A stretch of DNA of 64,000 nt from Ceriagrion tenellum. Lineage: Eukaryota; Arthropoda; Insecta; Odonata; Coenagrionidae. Made by a program: the position numbers and the translations under genes. The DNA lies in the NCBI GenBank assembly GCA_963169105.1, contig OY720640.1, forward strand, positions 55,801,527-55,865,526, given 5' to 3'. The notes under the pieces were generated by a model. The model was given only the letters and a program-made list of their open reading frames with translations. It was not told the DNA's origin and did no database searches. The stretch's first letter is position 1, and the number at the start of each line of letters is the position of its first letter. Of the stretch, positions 33,466 through 47,200 are shown piece by piece.

Positions 33466-36400
33466 CCCACGTTCACGCACTTGTGGCAACTCGTCGGATA
33501 ATACTCGAGTGAACAGATACCACTCGAAACGTAAAAAAAAGGAGTACAAAGTTGCGAAAGGCAGAGGAAGGGTCAGTCGGCAGCCCCATGGAGGTCGTCT
33601 GAAGAGAAATCGAAGGGGAACGGGGTGCAGTGGTGGCGTCGGTTGGGCGGCGGCAGACTAGACGCAGTCCCGGTGGGGGTGGAGGGGGAGAGGGAGGTCA
33701 TACGTATTTTCGGAGTGGGTGAGGACATGAGAGAGTGTGGGAGAACAGTGGGGAGGCAACAAAGTGGGGCGGATGGAAATTCAGCGGGAGGAGTTAGGGG
33801 GGTAGTTTTAGACGGGATGGGTGGCGGGGAAGAAGAAATGATCAGTGAGTGAGTGGAGGGGAACGGAAAAGGATGGGCTTTACAAACAAGGAATGGGAAA
33901 CAGACAATCGGGGCCGGAGGCCAAGATGGCTATTCTCTCTTTCGGTTGGTTGGGTGGAGGGGGTTGAAAGAGGGAGAGGGGGGCGGACGAAGGGCAGAAG
34001 GGAAAGAGGAGAGAGAGAGAGAAATTGAGAGCGCATCGCGATAGGGTTTTGTTCGGGGATACGTCCTCTCTCTAGCGGGAGAGAGAAGAGGCAGACCTTG
34101 GTAGATACGACTTCCGTCCTACGATTCCTTTTATCATTATTATTATTATTTTTTCTCTCACTCCCGTCTGAGAGAACAGTCGCGCTGAAGAATGGGAATG
34201 AAAGGTCCTTTGGGGTCCCGTTTGTGTATGTCCACTGTCTCACCACCACCCCTCTCCAGCCTCCACATGTGGGAGGAATATTCGGCGACCCTCTTCCTTC
34301 CCCCCCCTCTACAACACTGCACTGCGGGGAGGTCGCCCTCAAAGTTTTTTTGACTCGACTCTGTTGTACAGTCGCCGACAATACTACGAGGAGCAACGCG
34401 CATTGACTTGAGGTCCCGTGGCCGGGCCACTTGATGTCTACACTGAGAGACAAAGAGAGAGTGTATTGCACATACGACACATATTATCCCTTCAAATCGT
34501 TCTTTCGTTTTAGCTCCCTATTGCGCAGTGAAATTGACATGTCCACTAAAATATGGATGCGAGAGAAAAGTACCAATGCAACGGTAAAAGGCTGTGGGAT
34601 CAAGTGGGAGGTATGATTCCCATTTCCAGATAATTGCAGAGCAAACTCCGGAAAAAAAATTCATAGCATATTTTGAAAAAGCGAAGCAGGAAATAAATTG
34701 AGTATATTGCAATGAACAGAAACGCTCAAAGATAAACACGAATATACATAGGTGATGAAAAGTTTGTCGATAACAGCAAACTAACCATTATTAGAAGATA
34801 AATGACAGGAATACTTGAACATATCTAATACACAGTATCTCACACTTCCTCTATTCTTAGTTTAATTAGGTTGCTCCGATTTTCGGAATTCTTATAGTCT
34901 GATACAAGAATATGTTCCTTTTTTAAATATCAACTACACATGAATTGATAAATATCATCAATTCATGTGTTCATGAATTTATAAAAATAAGTATTTTATC
35001 GTTTAAATAGGTTTGGAAGAATCTTCACTAGCAAAATCTTCATGAATTGTATGTTTCATTGGTTAACAACTCTTCTCACAAACACATCTAACATCAACTT
35101 ATCACTCTTTGTATCCATGTTCACCCAAACTAAAATAGCTAGCCATTTCCCTGCCCTTTATCGCAAGCGAAGTTTCCCCCTCCATCACACACCTTATAGA
35201 CTCCTATAAGCCCCCTCCATGAGTTTTTTTTCGTGAGTCTCTCCAAAACCTTCTTTCATCCCAGGCCATACCCGGAACTTCTTTTGTCCACACATCGAAG
35301 AGGTGGCAATATCAAGGTGTTATACATCAGATGGAAGGCTAGTCAGGTGACGATGTTACGAGATGGCTTTCATTAATACATGACATTATACTCCTCGCAT
35401 ATTGGCGTCGTTCTCCCTGTCCGCACGATGAATGAGCATTCGATCAATGATTAAAGATTCGGCACCTACAAATGGTCATGCAACCTTGAATATTTCACCT
35501 TAATTTTCCAGGGATATTTATTTCCTAGAAACTCGAAAAAAATAATATTCGCGCTTTCACTAGTATTTGAAGCTTCCACCACACTTAATGACTACAACTA
35601 ACTACAGAGCGACGTATTAATACAGGCTTGTTCTCATTGCCAACCTTAGGAATTTCTCTACTCTTTTGAAGAAGTAATGGGAAAGGAGAGGGTGCTGAAG
35701 ACCGTGATGGAGTTGATTATGTTAGTAAAAAGGGGAACGGAAGAAAGAAAATATTCTTTAAAATGAAGAGAGGTAATGGTATGCCGATCCGAAATACGAT
35801 ATCGTATTCGGAGTCAAGGGTCTGCGGGTAAAAAAGTTTGGCAGGGGTAAAGCTAGTTTTTTTCAAAACCTATCTGAAGTTATAGATCTCCTCTTATAGC
35901 AATGCTGTGGGAGAGAATATCCCACAGAAGATTCAGCCGAGAGATATGGCATGAAGCGCTAACGGTGATCAACGTAAAGGCAAAAGGCTTGTAATAAGAC
36001 GCACGAAAATCGAATATTCTTTCTGATCATCCGGAAAAGTATGGTAAAAGGTTATCTCGTAAAAACAAATTCGTTTCCACAAGAGCAATCATAATGAGTG
36101 CTCTTGATTACAACAAAAACAATTTCTCAGATAATCTTGTACAGTACCTTTGCTGAGGTCCTTTGGAGAGCTCTGACTTTTTCCAGTCATCATCATCATT
36201 TGAATACATCAATTCATGTCAACCGAATATATAGCAGCTCACCAGCGCTGGCACCTTCAATTCTTTGAATAACATATAAATGTCTCCATTCCCATCACAT
36301 CCAAAATCTCTTCTTATTACCCACTGTAAGAGGAAAAAACGACTGTTTTTATTACTTACTGATATTTAACGAGGAGCAATGAAACATCAATTTTTTTCTT

Positions 36401-38227
36401 CTAAAGCGGTTAAAAAATTAAATAATATAATTCACGGAGAAATTATTTCCAACCGCAAATTCATGCCGTCCAAAACAAAAGGATGAGTCGGCAGAATGAA
36501 ATAGGAAGAAAAGGGGAATTAATTAAGGTTTCATTTTCTCCTGATTTCGTTATGATAATAACCGTACGGGTCATCGGAGCGCACAAGTCTTTCCTTCCGT
36601 AAGTAATGTATTCAATGGTGAGGGATAACTGCATTATCGCCATTAAAATCCCCAAAATTAAATAATGAAATGTGATGTAATTCATTTTCGGATTTCTATA
36701 AGAGCGCAGAAAGATTTAGACGGATTATTCTAAAGTAATTGTGGAAGAGAAAATAATGAAAACTTCTCAAATATTAATGAGGTTATGCTGCAACGGATAG
36801 AAAAAAAACACACAATTCCACATTTTCACCTCTACTGTTGACAAAATATTGATTTCAGTGATAATCTAGCCTTTACGTATTAGGAAACTAGAAAAGGACA
36901 AAAATAGGCAAATTATTCCATGATTACCTAAAAAAAACTTTTTTGGCCTCATGAGCCGACTGTAGCAACTAGCGAGTCATGACTTCAGTTTCCGAAGTTA
37001 TTCGCAAATAGGCCAGTAACTTAGATGGATAAGAGACTATCGCATAAGTATTCGGTTTGCTAGGAGTACTTTTTCCTAATAAATAGATTTTTCTGAAAAT
37101 GGCAAATATATTAGATAGAAAAATACTAATTTACCTATGCTTCACCCATTATCAATTTTTATAGCGTGCCGTATCAAGTTTAACTTGCTAAAAAAAAAGT
37201 AGTAAGGGAAGGTAAGATTTTGTTATTCATATCAACCAGAATACTCGACTTTCTTAAAGTAACTAGATAATGAATGAAAAGGCTTTAAGTGGATCCACCC
37301 AAAGGCGAGATACAAAATAAAACCATTTCAACTCATTGCCTTTTTCCACATAAAACCTAGCTCATTGCATTCTGCTAATCATCTACACCTAGGTGTGACG
37401 GGGGAAGCTTCTCACCAGGTGTGCACTAGCCGTCAAACGTACTACCCTAATGTTATTCTGTATTTCATGGGCGTATTCCGGGGGATACGAAAAAGACCGT
37501 TCCCTCCCCCACAGGCAACTTTGCTAAGGGTACCAACATTAATGTATAAAAACTAATAAACGAAATATCTTTAAATATTTCAAAACGGGCTAGGAAATGC
37601 AGTTTTGTACTCGGATTTTTAAAAACTTTCCGGGAAAGGGCCCTGACCACAAATTACGCTACGCTCAGACAAACCAGTAATTCGCCTGTCAAAAATATTC
37701 TACCCCAATCCTTAGAGCCAATTTCGAGACATGTCACCGCTCTCTTTAATTAAATACACCACTGGGTAATGTACATGCGAAGGATATTTCACAAGTTATA
37801 CGCCGTCCAGTAATGATAATAGTAATACAATTAGTAATGCGGAGTCTAACAATAACTTTACCCATTCTGGAATGACACAAATCAAACGTCACGTGAAAAT
37901 GTACCGTTTGCAGCGAAATGATTACAAAATTACAAAGATTTTTATTACAGTCGGGCACATCTGCCATTATTATTACCAAATTAAGACACCTAGCCCAAAC
38001 AAAATGTATTAAAACCCCATCAAAATCTGAACATATACAAAGTAGAAATAAGAAGAGCATGAAAACAACGCCACATATTGCTATTATCAAATTCATTGGC
38101 GGCATCAATTCTGTGTGAGCAAAATATGCAAAGAAAAAGGGAATAATAAAGCCAAAGCAAAATTTAGGTAATCCATCCAAGGATTTGAATGCGTGGTGCG
38201 GACAAAATATATATAAGTTAACCGTGA
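33466..38227. other. Spacer with polypurine tracts, no supported gene
   Basis: 33590-34060 is strongly purine-rich on the plus strand, with GA runs near 34003-34022 and an ATT microsatellite near 34132-34150. The 212-codon minus-strand frame over 33842-34480 is Ser/Pro/Leu-rich and follows this bias, so I treat it as spurious. A minus-strand frame at 37746-38180 has two hydrophobic stretches but no recognisable family. The rest is AT-rich. Confidence 0.5.
34936..34970. repeat. Small perfect hairpin
   Basis: A 14-bp perfect stem, ACACATGAATTGAT and its complement, with a 7-base loop. No flanking duplication or U run supports a specific function. Confidence 0.6.
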
Positions 38228-38300
38228 CGTCTACATTTACTCAGAGTTCTGCGAGCATCGCAGATGGCATGAATCCTGGCACGTTAGGACACCGGCCAGT
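38228..38300 (-). mobile_element. Family A LINE 3'-terminal scrap
   Basis: On the plus strand it reads TCTACATTTACTC, then GCGAGCATCGCAGATGGC, then GTTAGGACACCGGCCAG. The last block matches GTTAGGACACCAGCCG at 20392-20407, the family A 3' untranslated region on the minus strand. Only the terminal 70 or so bases are detectable. Confidence 0.55.
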
Positions 38301-41300
38301 TCTCAATATTTCTTGATTAAGAAAAAGGTTGACATTGTTTCCGGCGGTTAGACAATTGCAATATCAGTACTCATGGCAATAAAATCGTAATGCTTTGTAT
38401 AGGTGATATTACGTAGCATTATATTTAAGGGGACCCTGTATCAGTTCTTCTGCATTCACGAATTCAAGGAGTTAAGACAGAGGATATTTAAATCTACCTG
38501 CCCAAGGGTACGTCTCACATATACACTAGGTTGATCTTATAATATAAATATAATATCAAAGATATCAAAAATAAAATTAATATCATATGTAGATGGAAGT
38601 TGTGTCATCCATGCTTCCGAAGTTAGGACATTTTTAAAGGATATAAAAAGAAGGTTGAGCTCGGTGGACACTTGATTCTGGAAGAGATGCCACGGCGTAA
38701 CACTTACGGACCATGCTCCAAATTTTTAATTATGGGGAATAATGGCACAGCAAAAATAGTATAAAGAGAATGCATAGTACAAAATTATGTTTAATTGGAT
38801 GTGAAGGGAAAATGAAGACAGAGGGGTAGACCCAGAAATAGATGGAAAGAAGGCGATACGAGGGCAGTGGAAGTGAGGGGGGGAGTTAGATGAAGAGGGT
38901 TGGCAGAGCAGAGAGGTAAGGAGGAAGGAAAACAAGTAGTGGCCTTCAGCGCTGTAAACAAAATCGCAATGTTGATTGATTTAAAAATCCCAATACCGCA
39001 CGACACGTGTTCCTTTTTTAAGACTCACTCAACTCCCATTACGCTACAATGATCGATCTAATTTCGTACGTCCTTTCCACAAAAAAAATCTTCGACTATT
39101 ATATCGTACATCAAAGGCATTGACAACACTGAAAAGGCGAAACTGCTGAAAGCAAGGCGGGTTAAATAACTTGACTCGTGAGCCTTCTAATGCTCACGAG
39201 CCTTATGAGGCAATGAGACTACGGTGTCGCCAAAAAAATTACAATTTTGAGATATCACGTCATTTCATTAAATGTGTTTTTAGAAAAGTTATGATTCCTG
39301 GCAATGCATAACCATATTTCATATTTTTAGAAAATGAGAACACCTCAAGCACTGGAATAGATTAGTCAAATGTAGGTACGTGCCCACGGAAATAAAATGG
39401 CATTTGCAGGTAGATAAAGGAGAAATAAATTCCCGCAGGGCATCATAAGCGCGTAGCCAGGACTAAGTAATAAATTATAAGAGAAGGTGAGCATCTGCAA
39501 TCCTGCTCGGGATCCTGCTCCTCTCCTAGATGGGAAAGAAAGGAGTAATATATATACTTACGTATCCTACAAGACATTCCATTTTGAAGTAGGCACTGAC
39601 AAAAGAACTAAATTTTCACCCTTATTACCGAGAAAATTGGCTATCATTGCAATGATTTTCTCCACACTGCCATATTCTTCCAAAACTTCTTTGTTTCAGG
39701 CTTTGCAGCATACACGTTCTCTTATTCTTAAGATTTCTTATACGTTTGCCAATAACAGTCTTTTCCACCATATTCATCCATGGCGGTAGAAGATAAGATC
39801 GAATACCCGAAGCTGTGAAATATTGGTAAATAAGTCAAGTAACTAGTAGTGTTCCTGCAGCCCAAATATATTTATGAGATCTATAACTTCATGACTGTCA
39901 TAACTATTCATTTCATTGCTAAATGTTCTTGTAACCGACTGTTAGACAAACCTTCATTTCTCGAAACGCACCGCGCAACCAACGACTTTCCTTCAGATAC
40001 CTCTGGACGGGTTACAAGTAGATACAAAAGACACAAAACGGGAATTTTCCGTAAAAATTGTATTTATGAATACACGATAAACATCGAGTTAAAAAGTTAA
40101 ACGGAAACTACAAGTCTACATTATGCATTCAATTCAATGCGTTGCCATGCGCCGTGACTGCCAAACCTCAATATAAATATTTTCAAGTGAAAAGCAGTAT
40201 CGCACTTTGTACCCCACTTCTGCTTCCTGTCTCATGGCTTTGTATCCCACATTTTGTCTTTGTATACCACCACCACTGGCAATCGGTTTGTCACACGGCT
40301 TTGTATCTCACATCTGAATACCACTACCACTCGCAATCAGCCCATATTTTGCGCATATATAGTTTCTACAGAGTCCGTTTCACTTGATTGTGTTCGAGCG
40401 TATTGCTACAAAATGATTCCCATGGCACAGACAACCGAATGGGATGAAAAATACATTAACTCTTCATAACGGCTAATTAACGAAGAAGAGCGAAGGACAG
40501 GCAAATGAAAAGGAAAATCGAATGACAGAGGGCAACGGGAGGAGAAAGACAGAATGGAAAGTACCAGGGCGATGAAAAGAACATGTTAACTGAATTACGC
40601 TGGTAAAACGGAGCTGGGAGATACTTAAAAGTGGCAAGAAAAAGGATACACGGGGCGGGTGAAAGGGGACGAAGCAGGCGCTTAACATCTACATTAAGCA
40701 TTCAATTCGAAATGTCGCTTTTTATAAGAGATAATTATAAGAGTTCAAAAACAAATATTTTTCTAATGGATAATAAATAATAAATCGGCTCCTATACCCA
40801 GAATAAAGTCATCGCTAAAAATATAACCTTAAAATACTCTGAAAATTTCGTTATTGATGACTAAGAGATCTCATCAGAGAAAGCAAGGCTTTTATACGAA
40901 TAAATAAAAGATAGAATTTATTATTTCTTAAGAGTCAAACTGTAGCCTCGGTGAAACTTCCTAAATGGTCCACCTGTTAATGAAAACCTAAGTTAGGAAA
41001 CTCCACGCAACCCTCGTGTTTCTTGAAAAAACTCTTTACAATGTTAGTAGGCACGTAATAGAATTGGGTGATCTAAAAGTGGAACCAGGGAGAGGTGAAT
41101 CGAATGATTATGAAGAACAAAACGTGGCAAAAAAGTAAGAAGACGTTAACAAAAGAGCGAAGACATCGGTGAGGATTAAAGGTTCTGGGAAAAGTGAGAT
41201 GGCGGAGCGGAGCTAAGGAAAGACAAATGGCATGAGACTCAGCGCATCCACACGACACCTGAGCAATCAAATTGAGGATTACAAAGTTAAATCTTCCAAA

Positions 41301-41734
41301 AAGGACCTAATCTTTTCCTTTTGAATGTTCCTTTCACTTTCCATTTAATCCCTCGCTTGATGAAAACTGAAGATAACTCAATCCAATCAACGCATCGGCA
41401 ACACTTAAGCACGTTTCACAATGCGCCTGATTCAGCACATGCCCTGGTATATCTACTTCTGGTGAATATACTGTATACAGTATAGAAGAGGCCAAACTTG
41501 GAGGCAATATTTTGTGAGGAGCATGACATCAGGAGAAAATGACAGAGAAAGAGAGGTAAGAGAAGGGGCCCGAGGTTCTCTCCAGGTGTACCCCGGTTCA
41601 TCTGCACGCCTATTTATGCTTGATCTACCCTCACGGACCTCAGACATTTTGTTGGCGAGTGCCATAGAATTTTCCAATAACTATACTTGATATTCAGACC
41701 AAACTTCAGCATGATTTAAGCCCTCCTAGAGCGT
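38301..41734. other. Spacer with one short tandem repeat
   Basis: No supported gene. A diverged two-unit tandem repeat lies at about 40232-40340. A purine-rich run lies at about 38800-38940. A small stem, CTCGTGAG/CTCACGAG, lies near 39174-39203. Confidence 0.5.
40232..40340. repeat. Two-unit diverged tandem repeat
   Basis: Units share GGCTTTGTATCYCACAT followed by TACCACYACCACTSGCAATC. The first unit is longer by about 8 bases. It is short and probably neutral. Confidence 0.65.
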
Positions 41735-42075
41735 TTTACACAATCATTGAACTGGTAAAGGCGAGTGGCAGTATTTTCATTTCTATCTCCGCGCATATCT
41801 ACAACAAATTAAAATTAGACAAGCTATGGCAGCAAGCGACCAGAGAAAATGACAGGACGACTTTATTTGTTGTCGATTACGCGGTCATTAAGTTACTGAT
41901 GGTGACATGAGATAAAGACGATGACGATCTCACACCAACTGTATATTCGGCAAAAGATATTGTGATTGATCGACGACTCGTATGTTCAACTGCGAGCGAG
42001 TAGCAAATAAGTACCACATCAATTGTGAATCCACTAGCTCAGCGAGTATTATAGCCATAATGCTAGTTAGCCAGC
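41735..42075 (+). repeat. Dispersed repeat R2, copy 2
   Basis: Counterpart of 9740-10090 in the same orientation, with GAGCGTTTTACACAATCATT, GGCAGCAAGCGACC, CAACTGCGAGCGAGTAGCAA and GCTCAGCGAGTA as the best shared blocks. Outside these limits the two loci are unrelated. Confidence 0.55.
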
Positions 42076-44019
42076 ATTCTGAAACTGTTCCACACATTAT
42101 TGGAAAGCAAACTCTTTTCTCATTACTGTTTCACCCACCCCACATACTTTCATGACCCGCTTATCCCTTTTCCTAACTATCTCACGTTTTCCACATACAC
42201 TTCTTAATTCTTCTTCATCTCCATCAATTGCTCTTCACCTCCCAGCTTTAACTCCGTTGTTTTATAAAAACACTTTGTTCCCTATGTGCCTTTATGCTAA
42301 TTTTTTGTTGACTTTTTTTTGTTGATTCTGTTAATATTTATGTATCATATCAACCAATATAAAAGGCCATTGTGCTGTTGTTGGCGTTACAATAATTAAA
42401 TAAATAAAAATCTTAAATATTTGGCTAATTAACCTATTGGAAACCTAAGCGGTTTCCTAGAAAATAGGGCAGTTTCAAATGTCAAACACAGTAAGAACAA
42501 GCATTCAGAAAACAAATGCAGGAAATGATATTATACCTGCTATTCCTCAAGAAGTTTCACAAAGTATTCCTCGAAAACAAAAATATCTTTTCTCAGAAAA
42601 GAAACATTATCCGATTTTGTATCGAAATTGGTTCAAGTTCTCAGAACCATGTAAGAGCGATGTATGTTCTAAAACCTATTTATCTAAATTATAGGTTCTA
42701 AAACCTATATATTTAAAGCCTAAGTACAAAAACTTATACATTTAAAGGCAAGTTTACATGTCAGAAAAGGTCTATAGTAGATGTAGTAGATAAAGTAGAT
42801 GAAGAAATATCTTATCTCACACAATTCCTATCACCAAAACCGCACGTACTACGCCAAAAAGACTCTTAGGTGAAACATCTTAAGAAAGCTCTATCAAAAA
42901 CCAAGTATTTACCCAATAAAAAACAAAACAATAAAATGAAAACCACAAGAAATGATTCATTAAAAACGATATTTGTATCCTTCGTACAATAACTTGTATG
43001 AGCTCAACATTTATGAAGTAAATGGAAATGTCACTAATAATTAGACAAGCCATTACATCGAAAAGATTCTCAACATACAATATAATGAGCCAGCTGTGTC
43101 ACATTTCATGTAAGTACGTATTTGGCAAGAAGGCATCGTTATCATTCTAAAGCCGCCGGATTACAGAGAGGTTTGTCAATTCCGCTTCCCCAGATAGAGA
43201 CAAAAATCTAGTTCCGTATTGTACTAAGAAAGAAATATACGAAATATTTTCCATTCGCATCACCATAACCTTTTGATTTTCAAAATTACAAGACTGATTT
43301 TCAAACTGATTCCCTCATTATCAGCAAAACACAACGCAGCTTCTCCACCAGATTGTAGATAGCATTGGCCTTAAAAAACTTTAGTCCAAGCCAGCGCAGT
43401 TCACTTAAAGCCTAAAGGCATTACTGCCATATCATAAAATGTAAAATTCAACTAATAAAACGCGACTGAGCAAAAAAGAGTGATCGAAAGAGGTAGCGCG
43501 TTTAATGAAACCCCATAAGGCAATACACCTACGGTAGAGATGAAAAATTTAAGAGACATGGTTAAGGATAGATGAGTGGCTGTTACAAGAACGTAGATTA
43601 AAATATCAGGTAATTGACATACATAAAAGAAACGTGTATCGTTGCTCTGACCACGGTGAGAAAATTGATGAGTCGAATAACAAAACAGATACTAATACGA
43701 TTGTAGAGAGAACGGTGTGAGAGGAAAGGGTTGACCGAAAAAGTCTTCATTAAAGAGAAAATGCAAAAGAAAGAGTGGGCATGGTGGATGATACTATAAA
43801 GATGAAGAGTATTAGCAATCTTAAGAGCAGGAGGGCGTGCTTAAAGCAATGTACGAGGGTCACTGAGGCAGAAGAGTTATGCAAGGGTAGGACAGAATGG
43901 AAGATTTAATCAAAATTCACATGCCTATCCATTATTAAAGTAAGAATTACAGCCCTATCACCAATAATCACACTGTATTGACTGTTCCTACCCCGAAAAG
44001 GAACGGGAGATGGGCATGT
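42076..44019. other. Spacer with a possible LINE scrap
   Basis: No supported gene. At about 43760-43920 one plus frame reads RVGMVDDTIK then EAEELCKGRTEWK, faintly like the C-terminal tail of RTE-type LINE proteins. The match is too weak to call. Degenerate tandem CTAAAACCTAT units lie at 42668-42740. Confidence 0.45.
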
Positions 44020-44225
44020 ATGCATGTAAGTATTTAAAATTAGAGGAATTTTGAGTAGACCAGGAATAGCCACGATATTACCATTTGGGAGTCATCCGCA
44101 AGAGCCTGTCAGTACAAAATTTCCCCTGAGGATATATCATTCACCTTTATCGTGACTCGAACCAAGAACCCTCCGTATCGTACCCGGCGCTTTAGTCTAA
44201 AGATCTCTGCGCCACATTGAGGAAT
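44020..44225 (-). mobile_element. tRNA-derived SINE
   Basis: On the minus strand the head contains an A-box-like TGGCGCAGAGATC (44202-44214) and a canonical B box GGTTCGAGTCA (44153-44163) about 40 bases further on, the spacing of an internal RNA polymerase III promoter. Between them TAAAGCGCCGGGTAC resembles a tRNA anticodon arm but lacks a clean cloverleaf. A non-tRNA body follows to about 44020. I see no intact acceptor stem, so a functional tRNA gene is unlikely. The 3' limit and target duplication could not be fixed. Confidence 0.6.
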
Positions 44226-47200
44226 CCCGATTCGAATCCAATCCAAGGTGTATGATTTTTCCAGCGTGGAATTTTCGATCTTTTATAAAGCTTTTAATCT
44301 CCTCGTCCAAAAATGTTAAGAGTCCCAGCGGAGTTGAAAACGACGGGAGCGGACTGAGAGAAATCAATGGCGGAGCGGCAGAGGGGCGCAATGGACGGGC
44401 AGATGGAGAGAGATGAAGCATTTGGACGCGATAAGGGTAGGTGGGGATGGTACGGGGAACTGTGAAAAGACGGGGGTGTGCGTCGGTGTAGGGAGATAGT
44501 GGGGGGGATAAGGACGGAGGGTGTGAGAGGGAGCCTTGAAGGAAGGATAACAGAGGGAGAAATGGGTGGAATCCCCGAAGGAGCAGAGATGCTGTCATCA
44601 GAACGACGGCTGATTGCCCCGATGCCACGGGAAGATGCGAGGGGGAGAGAGCGGGGGAATGGGGAACGGAGGACGGAGTGGGTTCGAACGGGGAGGTTTG
44701 ATTGTGTGGAGAGAAGGGTGAAGGAGGATCCGATACGATGGTGCCCTCTCGCCCACTCACGCGGAAACTAGAGAGCCGAGCACCAAGAAAAGAAATGGCC
44801 GATAGCTGATATCGAGAAAACATCGAAGCTTTTTTCTCTATTGATTTGAAGAAATCATCGTCGATTCCTGGAAATCACTCAAAATATTCAAATCATCATT
44901 TAGAGCTCGATTTAACTTTAAACATTATAACTACAGCAAACGATTTCAGTGAAGGCCTGCCTGTACACGATCATTGTTATTTCCCAAATGCATAACAAAG
45001 CGTAAGGGCGTGTTAAAACGACGCATGTACCCGCTCAAGTACGAGGCTGGACAGATGGATGAACAAATCCTCCAAATTAGAGCAGGGGCTTTTTTATGAC
45101 CACACATCCATGCATTTGCGCAATTTCTACTGTTTACACGATGCAATTTAAATGGCGAATGCGTTCACGCACTTACTCGCACGGGCACATGCACCTTGCT
45201 AACATGGTTTAAGAGAGTGATTCAGAGCTAACCCTGTGAAACCAAGTCAAGATAGTAAAGTAGGGTGCTTATGTCATCTCCAGCCTTATAATTATGCCAC
45301 TTGAGAGCAATTAAGTACGAACAAAATTGATACTTTTGAGAAATGAGCTCTGGAGTATAATAAATTTAAAAATTAACCATAAGGGCTGTTTCAAGCGTAA
45401 AAAAATTCAACTAACCTAATCACTAAGGCAAAAAAACCATAGTATATAAAGAAATGCTTCTGAGCACTAAAAAATGGCCAACAGCTGAGACTCTTTACAC
45501 CATGCAGCATTTTTTCTCTCAAAAGCGCAATTGATTACCGACCATGGTTTCAGCTAATGAATAAGACTGATAATCAAATGTGATACTAAGTCAATAACAC
45601 GATTCTCTGTTCTTGTACCTAAAATATAATTCTTGTACCTAAAAATGGCAAAAAATATATTCAACAATGTGTTCTTCACCAAGCAACTGGTTTATTTCTA
45701 ATTGTGATCTATTCATAGGCGTGCTACATTTTTCCGAGCGGGATGGCTCTTCATAAACGTATTCTTCACAAAACTATTACCATATATTCATGAAAAATAC
45801 AATTATTTTCCCGAATCACTCTTTTTGTTCTCACACAATTTTTAATCCCAAATAAAATATAAACACTTATCGGAGAGTGACATCAACTTAGTTTTCTCAG
45901 AGTAATCTCCGGGTGACGGTGGGAGATAGAACGGTCGAGACGGGGGAATAGAACCTCCTGCCTAATGTATTTCGTATTTTGTGATATATAGAGAAAAAAT
46001 CGAATACTCTAATAAAGAAAAGAATTTGAAATATTAATTATGTATCATTAACTGCCTGTATGGAGGGTTCCAATACATAAACAGATGCACTCCGATGAAT
46101 ATTAACAGGTCAAAGTTTCAAATGAGGTTCAAGAATTTTTTTCGACTTACAAAATTCTTAAAATATGCACGCAATGGCCGACGATTACCGCTCCATCCTC
46201 CAGAGTTTTAGTTTGCTGCAACATTTATGGTGATTATATTTTTACGCTTTTTAAATTTATTTTTGCCACTTCCGCTCCCTTAATAACCTTAATGGAACCA
46301 AACGAAGGTTAGCCTTAACAGCTATTAAAATAAATGTAAAGAGATTATAATTCGTCCGAATATATCGCATCCTTAAAGGTTTTAGTGACTGCTATCAAAT
46401 ATAAAATGAAGTTCTGAGTTACTCGCCTTCAAATAAAAATATATTATTTCCATTCAAGCTTGAATGAAATTACAAATTTGGATTTCTTATTCCCACATTG
46501 AGAAGATATTTTTTTGGTAGCTTACCTATCGCTGGTTATACATGAGAAAACTGTAAAATTTAAAAAAATCTCAACCACTTTAAATTCCGATTCTAAATGC
46601 GAAATGAATATTAACACGTCAAAGTTTTAAAAAATTTACTTGCAGGGTAGTGTTTGTTACGCGTGGATATTCCGTTCTTGACACGTACGCACAGGATTGA
46701 ATGAAGTCAATTTCTGACCATTAATTATGTAATACCGATTTTAAAATACCTTGGAAATTGCAATTTATCCTGAGCAATATAAATCCATTAAGTATTCGAT
46801 ATTAAGTAATGCGAATAGCCATTTCACGCAGTTGCATGATTATCGATGAAAGAGCAACTTTGCAAAACATCATCACCAAGGCAATTCACTTCAAAGTTCG
46901 CAAAGCGTTAGAGAGAAAGAAATGTGCTCCATTCAGCCTCACTCACATATCCAAGCCAGTATTTTTCATACTCAAATAAAGTTACGCCATTATCCTCGAA
47001 ATTCGATTACTGATGAAAAACTATGTTCTATATGCATATTTACATACATTTAAAAATATTCTGCCTTTTCCGTTAAATACATGAAATGCTCCTCTGGTGT
47101 GAAAACCAGTACCAAAAAAACAGTATCTTTACAGTTGCCATTCAAGTAAACCACTTAAGATAAAAAAATTACTGGCACTTAAAGTTAAATATAAATTATT

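Noticed and set aside
33842..34480. 212-codon minus-strand open frame
   Set aside because: Ser/Pro/Leu-rich, lies on the pyrimidine-rich complement of a GA-rich tract, overlaps frames in other registers, and has no domain.
43740..43920. Possible LINE C-terminal scrap (GMVDDTIK, GRTEWK)
   Set aside because: Only two weak motifs in a stop-rich stretch; could be chance.
44197..44823. 208-codon minus-strand open frame
   Set aside because: Low-complexity Ser/Pro sequence created by base bias, and it overlaps the SINE head at its C-terminal end.
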